A stretch of 64,000 bases of DNA from Granulicella sp. L46 (lineage in GTDB: Bacteria; Acidobacteriota; Terriglobia; Terriglobales; Acidobacteriaceae), in the NCBI RefSeq assembly GCF_009765785.1, contig NZ_LMUT01000025.1:62001-126000 (forward strand). Reading direction: 5' to 3'. Of this stretch, positions 57,597-64,000 are shown in pieces (the first letter of the stretch is position 1; each line of letters opens with the position of its first letter). The notes below the pieces were generated by a model. That model worked only from the letters and a program-made list of their open reading frames with translations, had not been told where the DNA came from and made no database searches. The position numbers and the translations under genes are program-made.

Positions 57597-58166
57597 TCAG
57601 TAAATCCCCGGAATCAGCCGCTTCGTCCTCTGGCTATAGTCCACATACTCCTTGCCAAACGCCCCTGTCAGCGCGGCCTCCTCCACGTGGATGCGATACA
57701 GCAGTGCCACCGCCGGCAGCCCCACAATGATCCCCAACCCCAGCCAGTTATGCGTATCCAACCCAATCGCCAGAAAGATCAGCAGCAATCCCGTGTACGA
57801 CGGATGCCGCACCACGCGAAACAGTCCCGACCGGTTCAGCTTCTGCGTCGAATGAATCGCCACGTTTGCGCTGAACGATTTTCCCAGCGTATAAATCGCG
57901 CTCCACCGAATCACCAGCCCCACCGTCAGCAATCCCAGGCAAACATACGCAAACCAATGTCCCGCCTGGAACTTCGTCGGCTCATAGACCGCCCCTACCC
58001 ACGACCCCACGAACATCGCGCCAAAGATCGTAAACCACAGCACCAGCAGCGACCCCCGATCGCGCACCTCGCCACCGCCCCGCCGCGTCCGCGTCACCAC
58101 CAGTACCAGCACTTCGCCCACAATCCATGCCCAATACAGCGCTATCCAAATCCAGTGAGTTGCCAT
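57597..58166 (-). CDS. Isoprenylcysteine-carboxyl-methyltransferase-like membrane protein
   Basis: Start set to ATG 58166 (MATHWIWIALYWAWIVGEVL), with GGGAGAG about eleven bases upstream; an in-frame ATG at 58247 would add 27 charged residues. The 189-residue protein has four or five membrane spans and the ICMT/PEMT C-terminal signature LFRVVRHPSYTGLLLIFLA followed by RIHVEEAALTGAFGKEYVDYSQRTKRLIP. Members methylate small or lipid substrates using S-adenosylmethionine. The substrate is unknown. It is divergent from the aminotransferase gene. Confidence 0.87.
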   Translation of the reverse strand: MATHWIWIALYWAWIVGEVLVLVVTRTRRGGGEVRDRGSLLVLWFTIFGAMFVGSWVGAVYEPTKFQAGHWFAYVCLGLLTVGLVIRWSAIYTLGKSFSANVAIHSTQKLNRSGLFRVVRHPSYTGLLLIFLAIGLDTHNWLGLGIIVGLPAVALLYRIHVEEAALTGAFGKEYVDYSQRTKRLIPGIY

Positions 58167-58263
58167 GCAGCCAGTCTCTCCCACCTTCCCCCCGCGAACA
58201 AGCGATAAACGTCTTGGAAATCCCTGACAATCGTCATCCCCGCCCACCCGCTAAAATAAATCC

Positions 58264-59514
58264 ATGATCCGCAAGACACGTCTCTTCACGCCCGGTCCAA
58301 CGCCCTTGCTTCCCGCCGCCCAGTTCGCCATGGCCGCGGCCGACATCCATCACCGCACCGCCGAATTCCGCGCCCTCTACACCCGCGTCCTCGCCCAGCT
58401 CAAAGAGTTCGTCGGCACCAGGAACGACGTCATCCTCCTCTCCAGCTCAGGCACCGGCGCCATGGAAGCCTCGGTCTCCAACCTCACGTCTCCCGGGGAT
58501 CGTGTGTTGATCCTGACAGCCGGGAAATTCGGCGAGCGCTGGTCCGGCATCTGCAAAGCCTTCGGCTGTCACGTCGACGTAGTCAGCGCACCCTACGGCC
58601 AGACCTTCTCCATCGACGAAGTCAAGGCCTCGCTGCACCTCGAAACTCGCGCCGTCTTCATGCAGGCCACCGAGACCTCCACCGGCGTCCGCCACTGCGT
58701 TCCCGCCATCGCCAAGCTTCTCAAGGACACCCACTCGGAAGCCCTCCTCATCGTCGACGCCATCACCGGCCTCGGCACCACGCACCTCGACATGGACGCC
58801 TGGGGAGTAGACGTCCTCGTCGGCGGCTCGCAGAAGGCCGTCATGATTCCCCCCGGCCTCAGCTACCTTGCAATCAGCGACCGCGCTTGGGACCGCATGG
58901 AAGCCACCTACAACCCGCGCTACTACTTCGACCTCCGCAAGGAGCGCAAGAACGCAAAGCTCGGCGAGTCCGCTTACACTCCAGCCGTAGCCCTCATCGC
59001 CGCTCTAGGTGCAGCCTTCGACTGGATCGCCGCGCAAGGTGACGGATCTTTGGTAGAAGGCCGCAAGCGCCTAATCGAGAACGCCGAAACGGTAGCCGCC
59101 ATGACCCGCGCGGCCATGATCGCGCTAGGCCTCAAACTCTTTGCTCCCGATGCCTCCGGTGCCGCAGCCACCGCCGTCCTCGCCCCCGAAGGCGTCGACT
59201 CCGGCATCTTCGTCAAGGAACTAAAATCCCGCTTCGCCGCCATCATCACCAACGGCCAGGGCGAGATGAAGGGCCAGATCTTCCGCATAGCCCACCTCGG
59301 CTTCTTCGACTACATGGACACCATCGCTCTCATCGGCGCCCTGGAACAAGTAGTCGTAAAATCCGTCCCGCAACTAAACGCGAAGTTCGGCGACGGTCTA
59401 ATCGCCGCGCAAAAACTCTACGCCGAACGCTCGCCCACAGCAGCCGCCGACAACAAATGCCTCTGCGGCCGCGAACTAACCCACTGCTCCCTCCAACACC
59501 CCGACGCCAAGTAA
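58264..59514 (+). CDS. Class V aminotransferase (serine/alanine-glyoxylate type)
   Basis: PLP-dependent enzyme of 416 residues. The N-terminus FTPGPTPLLP is the hallmark of the alanine-glyoxylate/serine-pyruvate group. PLP-binding features are SSGTGAMEAS (61-70), D165 (VDAITGLG) and Lys191 (GGSQKAVMIPPGLS). It likely interconverts serine or alanine with a 2-oxo acid, for example in glycine/serine metabolism. The C-terminus has an extra Cys-bearing tail (CLCGRELTHCSL) that may bind metal. No pathway partner is adjacent. The start ATG is just upstream of a clear coding region. Confidence 0.88.
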   Translation: MIRKTRLFTPGPTPLLPAAQFAMAAADIHHRTAEFRALYTRVLAQLKEFVGTRNDVILLSSSGTGAMEASVSNLTSPGDRVLILTAGKFGERWSGICKAFGCHVDVVSAPYGQTFSIDEVKASLHLETRAVFMQATETSTGVRHCVPAIAKLLKDTHSEALLIVDAITGLGTTHLDMDAWGVDVLVGGSQKAVMIPPGLSYLAISDRAWDRMEATYNPRYYFDLRKERKNAKLGESAYTPAVALIAALGAAFDWIAAQGDGSLVEGRKRLIENAETVAAMTRAAMIALGLKLFAPDASGAAATAVLAPEGVDSGIFVKELKSRFAAIITNGQGEMKGQIFRIAHLGFFDYMDTIALIGALEQVVVKSVPQLNAKFGDGLIAAQKLYAERSPTAAADNKCLCGRELTHCSLQHPDAK

Positions 59515-59560
59515 TTCGTTGCTTCCATGGTTGTCAGTTTCTCGCCGTCATCCTGAGCGC

Positions 59561-59590
59561 AGCGAAGGACCCCCGTATTGGTCCTTCGCT
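59561..59590. repeat. Inverted repeat of the ATCCTGAGCGCAGCGAAGGACC type
   Basis: AGCGAAGGAC (59561-59570) pairs with GTCCTTCGCT (59581-59590), with one more C-G pair inside, leaving an 8-base loop. The left arm is preceded by GTCATCCTGAGCGC. I recall this type of sequence as dispersed in acidobacterial genomes. It may also end the aminotransferase transcript. Confidence 0.6.
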
Positions 59591-59661
59591 CGCCGGACCT
59601 CAACCTTGAAACAGAGCGATCGTCTCAACCGATCGCTCGTGCTAATCTCCGACAACCCACC

Positions 59662-60192
59662 ATGCGCCTGATCTTCCTCTACGGCCTCCCCGCCACCGGC
59701 AAGCACACCATCGCGCAGCACCTCGCAACGCTCACCGGCTACAAACTCTTCCACAACCACCTCGCCGTCGACCTCCTTCTCTCGGTCTTCGACTTCGGCA
59801 CCCAACCCTTCGTAGAACTCCGCGAACAAATCTGGCTCTCCGTCTTCGAGCAAGCCGCCGCCACCAACCTCCCCGGCCTCATCTTCACCTTCGCCCCCGA
59901 GCGCACCGTCCGCCCCACCTTCATCCCCGCAACCCTCGACATCCTCGCCCACCACCACGCCACGGTAGACTTCATCGAACTCACCTGCCCGCTCCCCGAA
60001 CTAAAGCAGCGCCTAGACAACCCCTCCCGCCAGCGCTTCCAAAAACTAACCTCGACCACCCTCTTCGACCAACTCCACGCCGACGGAGTCTTCGACGCCT
60101 CGCACATGCCGACCCCCCGCCTCACCGTAGACACCAGCCTCCACACCCCCGAAGCCGCCGCCGAAGCCATCGCCCAGGCCCTCGGCCTGTAG
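59662..60192 (+). CDS. Small P-loop kinase-like protein
   Basis: Start set to ATG 59662, where the P-loop strand begins (MRLIFLYGLPATGKHT); the upstream in-frame part overlaps the inverted repeat. The 176-residue protein has Walker A GLPATGKHT (residues 8-16), a likely lid/base region (ELTCPLPELKQRLDNPSRQRF) and a terminal VDTSLHTPEAAAEAIAQAL. This layout resembles small kinases of the shikimate/gluconate or AAA_33 type. Substrate is unknown. Confidence 0.8.
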   Translation: MRLIFLYGLPATGKHTIAQHLATLTGYKLFHNHLAVDLLLSVFDFGTQPFVELREQIWLSVFEQAAATNLPGLIFTFAPERTVRPTFIPATLDILAHHHATVDFIELTCPLPELKQRLDNPSRQRFQKLTSTTLFDQLHADGVFDASHMPTPRLTVDTSLHTPEAAAEAIAQALGL

Positions 60193-60200
60193 CAGCTGTC

Positions 60201-60887
60201 CTATGGCATCTTTACCCGGCCGTAGATAAAGTCGCCCGATCCACAGCGAATCAAAATCTCATGCGCGCTGGTGTTCGGTATCACATGTACCGACGTCTCG
60301 TCGCAGTCGCCTTCGTCTCCAATATGCATGCTGAAAAGCCTCTTCTCCACAAGAGGGAAGTATCGGGGCCGTTGGACGATCGTCACCCCTTCCCAATCGA
60401 TTCCAGCCCAACCGCCAGAGGCCCGAAACAGGATGAGATGGTCGCCAAGCCTAGTCTCCGAATCAGGCAGATCGGTTACCAAATATGCTTTGACTAGGCC
60501 ATAGCAGAGCAGCAAAACGACCAATAGGCCCAAACTCCGCAGAGCCGCGATCACTGGCGATATCTTTTGTTTGATGAGAGCGACGCCTAATAAACAAATC
60601 GATGAGGTGTAAGCGAGCGCCAGATTCAAAGCTTGTGGCCAGAATCCGCTAAGCGACCAACAAGTAAAAAGAGTAAAAAGCCCCAGACTCAAACTGATTG
60701 TGAAGAACATCAACAGCGCACGGCGCCGATCAGCGTGAAGCCTTCCCCAACGTCTCTGAAGCAACCACCCCAGTAACGGACCGAGTGGGAGCGCGATCAC
60801 CCATAAAATCCATATCTTGGACCCTGAGACATACATGCGTGGCCAAAGTCTATACCCGCGCTCCACATCCCCACACCAGTTCTCCAC
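60201..60887 (-). CDS. Membrane protein of unknown function
   Basis: The 228-residue protein (or 211 from ATG 60836) has three to four hydrophobic spans in the first 140 residues. The polar C-terminal part (DHLILFRASGGWAGIDWEG to FIYGRVKMP) is presumably outside the membrane. I know no family. The codon use is less C-rich than that of the flanking genes, and the gene is set between P-loop kinase and dnaB on the opposite strand, so it may be a later arrival. Confidence 0.6.
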   Translation of the reverse strand: MENWCGDVERGYRLWPRMYVSGSKIWILWVIALPLGPLLGWLLQRRWGRLHADRRRALLMFFTISLSLGLFTLFTCWSLSGFWPQALNLALAYTSSICLLGVALIKQKISPVIAALRSLGLLVVLLLCYGLVKAYLVTDLPDSETRLGDHLILFRASGGWAGIDWEGVTIVQRPRYFPLVEKRLFSMHIGDEGDCDETSVHVIPNTSAHEILIRCGSGDFIYGRVKMP

Positions 60888-60923
60888 CGATCCACCACCG
60901 CCCCTCCCCGTAAACTTATACCC

Positions 60924-62318
60924 ATGGCCGCTCTAGCAATGCCGAACCCGAACGACGGCCTACCGTCCTCCATTCAAACCGAGGTCACCGTCCTCGGCGC
61001 CATGCTGCTCGACGCTGTCGCCATCACCGACGCCACCGCCAAGCTCCGCCCGGAAGACTTTGCCCTCGACTCCCACCAGCGCATCTACCGCATCATGGTT
61101 GACCTCATGGCGCTCGGCCACGCCGTCGACCTCATCACCGTCATGGACGCGCTCACCAAACGCCGCGAGCTCGACGCCATCGGCGGCGCGGCCTACCTCG
61201 CCTTCCTCACCGAAGGCATCCCGCGCAACCCCAACATCGAGTCCTACGTCCGCATCGTCAAGGACAAATCGCTCCTCCGCCAGCTCCTCAGCATCTTCAA
61301 CGAGGGCATGGCCGCCGCCGCCGACCAGACCGAGGACGCCACCAAGGTCCTCAACGACGTAGAAGTCCGTCTCGCGGAAGTGGCCGACAGCGCCATCCAG
61401 CGCGGCTTCTCCAACATCCCCGAAATCGTCGCCAGCTCCTTCGGCAGCATCGATGCCCTCTACGAGCAGGGCAGGGAAGTCACCGGCCTCGCGACCCACT
61501 ACATCGAGTTCGACAAGATGACGAGCGGCCTCCAAAACTCCGAACTCATCATCATCGCAGCCCGCCCCTCCATGGGCAAGACCGCCTGGGCCATCAACAT
61601 CGCCCAGAATTGCGCCGTCAAGGACAGCAAAGTCGTAGCGGTTTTCTCGCTGGAAATGTCGAAGGAATCACTCCTCCGCCGCATGCTCGCCAGCGAAGCC
61701 ATGGTGGGCTCGCGAAAATTACAGACCGGCTTCATACCCCGCGAAGACAAGGGCAAACTAATCGCCGCGCTCGACCGCCTCATGAACTCCAAAATGTTCA
61801 TCGACGACACCCCCGGCATCACCCTCGCCGAAATGCGCGCCAAAGCCCGCCGCCTCCGCCAGCAGGAAGGCGCTCTCGACCTAATCGTCATCGACTACCT
61901 CCAGCTCATGACCGGCTCCTCCGGCAGCTCGAAAAAGCAATTCGAGAACCGCACCCAGGAAGTCAGCAGCATCTCGCGCGGCCTCAAAGCTCTCGCCAAG
62001 GAACTCGGCGTACCCGTAGTAGCCCTCTCGCAGCTCTCGCGCGGCTCCGAACAGCGCACCGGCGACAAGAAGCCTCTACTCTCCGACCTCCGCGAATCAG
62101 GTTCCATCGAGCAGGACGCTGACGTCGTAGCCTTCATCCATCGCGAAGAGTACTACGACCGCGAGAACGAAGACATCAAAGGCCAGGCCGAAATCATCAT
62201 CGCCAAGCAACGCAACGGCCCCACCGGCACCGTAAAGCTAGCCTACCTGGCCGACTTCACCCGCTTCGAAAACCTCGACACCTCGCACCTCGGCGACTCC
62301 GGCGGCGACGCCTACTAA
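60924..62318 (+). CDS. dnaB: Replicative DNA helicase DnaB
   Basis: The hexameric fork helicase, 464 residues. The N-terminal DnaB domain (about 15-120; VLGAMLLD, FALDSHQRIYRIMVDLM) precedes the RecA-like core with Walker A ARPSMGKT, Walker B DLIVIDYLQLM, ALSQLSRGSEQR and LRESGSIEQDADVVAFIHR. The arginine-finger part KQRNGPTGTV is near the end. All key residues are in place and there is no intein. The start may be ATG 60924 or the nearby ATG at residue 6. Confidence 0.97.
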   Translation: MAALAMPNPNDGLPSSIQTEVTVLGAMLLDAVAITDATAKLRPEDFALDSHQRIYRIMVDLMALGHAVDLITVMDALTKRRELDAIGGAAYLAFLTEGIPRNPNIESYVRIVKDKSLLRQLLSIFNEGMAAAADQTEDATKVLNDVEVRLAEVADSAIQRGFSNIPEIVASSFGSIDALYEQGREVTGLATHYIEFDKMTSGLQNSELIIIAARPSMGKTAWAINIAQNCAVKDSKVVAVFSLEMSKESLLRRMLASEAMVGSRKLQTGFIPREDKGKLIAALDRLMNSKMFIDDTPGITLAEMRAKARRLRQQEGALDLIVIDYLQLMTGSSGSSKKQFENRTQEVSSISRGLKALAKELGVPVVALSQLSRGSEQRTGDKKPLLSDLRESGSIEQDADVVAFIHREEYYDRENEDIKGQAEIIIAKQRNGPTGTVKLAYLADFTRFENLDTSHLGDSGGDAY

Positions 62319-62430
62319 ACACCCACCCCACAAAATAATCCCCACTCCTGCCATCCTCCTGACACAATGCTGTCAGGAGCCCTCTCCTATCCTGCGACTG
62401 TACTTATTTCAGCCGCACAGGAGACACACC

Positions 62431-62811
62431 ATGAGCAAGTTCGAAAACAACGCAGTCACCTGGTTCGAAATCCCCACCACCGACTTCGCCCGCGCCACCA
62501 ACTTCTACGAAACAGTCCTCGACGCCAAGCTGATCCCCTATCCCGGCGGCGCGCCCTGCAGCATCTTCCCCCACCAGGACGGCGGCGTCAGCGGCTGCAT
62601 CGTCCAAAGCCCAAACCACAAGCCTTCCAGCGAAGGCGCCGTCGTCTACCTCAACGCCGACGGCAAACTCGACGCCAGCCTCAAGCGCGCCGAAAAACTC
62701 GGCGTCCCCATCCTCGTCCCACGCACGGAAATCCCCGGCGGCTTCGGCTTCTACGCCTGCCTCCAGGACTCGGAGGGCAACCACGTTGGCCTGCACAGCA
62801 AAATGTTTTAG
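62431..62811 (+). CDS. VOC-family (glyoxalase-like) protein
   Basis: The 126-residue protein has the paired beta-alpha-beta-beta-beta layout of the vicinal oxygen chelate family: VTWFEIPTTDFARATNFYETVL at the start and GGFGFYACLQDSEGNHVGLHS at the end, with metal-ligand-type His and Glu. AGGAGA (62419-62424) lies before the ATG. The next gene encodes a WYL regulator 33 bases on, so the two are probably one unit. Substrate is unknown. Confidence 0.9.
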   Translation: MSKFENNAVTWFEIPTTDFARATNFYETVLDAKLIPYPGGAPCSIFPHQDGGVSGCIVQSPNHKPSSEGAVVYLNADGKLDASLKRAEKLGVPILVPRTEIPGGFGFYACLQDSEGNHVGLHSKMF

Positions 62812-62844
62812 CCGCGACTCCCGCGCCTCAAGCGAGCCCCTCGC

Positions 62845-63597
62845 ATGAGGCGCGCCGACCGCCTCTTCCGCATCGTGCAGCTCCTCCGTTCCGGCCGCCT
62901 GAAGACCGCTCGCGCCCTCGCTGAGCGTCTTCAGGTCTCCGAGCGCACCATCTACCGTGACATCGTAGATCTCCAACTCGCCGGCCAGCCCATCGAAGGC
63001 GAAGCCGGCGTCGGCTACACTCTGCGCCGCGAGTTCGATCTCCCACCACTCATGTTCGCGCCCGAAGAGCTAACCGCCCTCGTCCTCGGCGCCCGTCTTG
63101 TCAAAGCCTGGGGAGGCGCCGAGAACGCCCTCGCCGCAGGCAACGCCCTCGCACGCATCGAAGCCGTTCTCCCACCCGAATTAGCCGCCAGCCTCGACGC
63201 AATTCTCATGTACGCGCCCGGCTTCCAGATGCCGGACAGCGTGCGCCGTCTGCTCGATCGCGTCCACGCCGCCTGCGCCGCCCGTCGCGTCCTCAGCTTT
63301 GCCTACACCCGACTCAACGGCGAACTCTCCGAACGCACCGTCCGCCCCCTCGCCCTCTATTGCTGGAGCGGCACCTGGACCCTCGTCTCCTGGTGCGAGC
63401 TCCGCAAAGACTTCCGCACCTTCCGCCTCGACCGCATCACCAACTGTGAACAGCTCGACCGCACCTTCGAGCAGCGCCGCGGCCAGCGACTCAACGACTA
63501 CCTCAAGCGCATGCACGCAGAATACGCCGCCGCCAACGCCCGCCTCGCCGCCGGCGAATCCGCTACTCTGTTTCCCCAGGCACCAGCTTCGGATTGA
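62845..63597 (+). CDS. YafY-type HTH/WYL transcriptional regulator
   Basis: The 250-residue protein starts with a DeoR-like winged helix (RLFRIVQLLRSGRLKTARAL, LQVSERTIYRDIVDLQLAG, about 1-60), followed by a WYL-type ligand domain (about 140-230; RRVLSFAYTRLNGELSERTVRPLALYCWSGTWTLVSWCELR, FRTFRLDRI). WYL domains sense nucleic acid or nucleotide ligands in known cases. Its likely target includes the VOC gene just upstream. The 3' end overlaps the converging L,D-transpeptidase gene by 35 bases. Confidence 0.9.
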   Translation: MRRADRLFRIVQLLRSGRLKTARALAERLQVSERTIYRDIVDLQLAGQPIEGEAGVGYTLRREFDLPPLMFAPEELTALVLGARLVKAWGGAENALAAGNALARIEAVLPPELAASLDAILMYAPGFQMPDSVRRLLDRVHAACAARRVLSFAYTRLNGELSERTVRPLALYCWSGTWTLVSWCELRKDFRTFRLDRITNCEQLDRTFEQRRGQRLNDYLKRMHAEYAAANARLAAGESATLFPQAPASD

Positions 63598-64000
63598 TCT
63601 TCACCTCGTCGCGCTCATACGGTCGACCCTTCGCCAGCGCGGCCTCCAGGTCTTTGTCATACCCATAGATGTCGTTGAAGAAGTGCGTCGTGCCATCCTC
63701 ATCCGGCATCGCCGTAAAGTACGCAATCACCACCGGCAGCGGCGTCTTCAGGTTATACGTGCGATTATTCATGTCGCCCGTCATCGCCAGATCCACCTTG
63801 TCCGCGTCCCACCCATTCTCCGCATCCGGATCGCTCTGATCCCCATGCAACACCCACAGCGCCATCTGGTCTGCATGCTGCAGTCTCACGCATCCATGCG
63901 ACCTGTCCCGCTTGTACAGCCCAAACAAATAAAGCTCCGGCGTCGAATGCATGTACACGTCATACGAGTTCGGAAACAGAAACTTCACCAGCCCCAGCGA
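63563..64000 (-). CDS. L,D-transpeptidase (YkuD), C-terminal part (continues past window end)
   Basis: About 146 C-terminal residues are visible; the gene starts beyond the window. The catalytic signature is complete: FPNSYDVYMHSTP followed by RDRSHGCVRLQHADQMA with the active-site cysteine and histidine. This places it in the larger YcbB-like class, which has an extra segment after the motif (TYNLKTPLPVVIAYFTAMPD, DIYGYD). These enzymes make 3-3 cross-links in peptidoglycan or attach proteins to it in the periplasm. The N-terminal part, signal and any binding domain are not in view. Confidence 0.92.
   Translation of the reverse strand, partial: SLGLVKFLFPNSYDVYMHSTPELYLFGLYKRDRSHGCVRLQHADQMALWVLHGDQSDPDAENGWDADKVDLAMTGDMNNRTYNLKTPLPVVIAYFTAMPDEDGTTHFFNDIYGYDKDLEAALAKGRPYERDEVKINPKLVPGETE

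Overview
The window looks like a chromosomal segment of a high-GC acidobacterium, most likely class Terriglobia (Acidobacteriaceae; Edaphobacter/Granulicella/Terriglobus type). The evidence is two roughly 1190-residue TonB-dependent receptors with an N-terminal carboxypeptidase-regulatory-like domain, an exosortase-EpsI fusion next to a tiny PENPT-type sorting-signal protein, many Sec/Tat-exported enzymes, and a membrane-anchored protein with the N-terminal domain common in acidobacterial genomes. The genus cannot be fixed by eye. I see no phage, transposase or CRISPR array.

Layout. 1-5.9 kb: start of a lipoprotein gene, a pair of exported TldD/PmbA-like proteins, an RlpA/SPOR protein and an exported protein of unknown function. 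5.9-11.1 kb (minus strand): BamA, exosortase-EpsI and its probable 63-residue substrate. 11.3-21.4 kb: housekeeping genes frr, folP, dacB (PBP4), a lone HisKA-like peptide, tRNA-Leu(CAG) with a partial tandem copy of its 3' end, an M13 metallopeptidase, aqpZ and gyrB. 21.5-25.6 kb: a TonB-dependent receptor, a possible 27-residue ORF behind it, and a broken secreted-protein gene. 25.9-28.9 kb: a CHY zinc-finger protein and an extracytoplasmic redox pair (DipZ-like thiol reductase plus Tat-exported MsrB).

29.4-42.6 kb is a polysaccharide-use locus. It holds a second TonB-dependent receptor, a membrane-anchored candidate regulator, and a translationally coupled GH2, alginate-lyase-family and GH105 operon, followed by a convergent GH30-CBM6 protein. 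A 25-bp element matching at 22 of 25 positions lies upstream of both the receptor and the GH2 operon, in the same orientation relative to each gene. This suggests joint control of import and degradation of a uronic-acid-containing glycan.

42.8-56 kb is centred on lipid chemistry: an MMPL-type exporter, a fused fatty-acyl-AMP ligase/carrier protein/thioester reductase, a divergent membrane desaturase and a cytochrome P450. Together they could make and export an oxidised, desaturated fatty aldehyde or alcohol. This is the best candidate here for an undescribed pathway. A Tat-exported amidase and a possible outer-membrane protein follow.

56-64 kb returns to general genes: a secreted beta-propeller-like protein, YqeY, an ICMT-like methyltransferase, a class V aminotransferase, a small P-loop kinase, a membrane protein, DnaB helicase, a VOC protein with a YafY/WYL regulator, and the C-terminal part of an L,D-transpeptidase that runs off the end. 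Start codons were adjusted where a ribosome binding site, stop/start overlap or signal peptide gave a reason.
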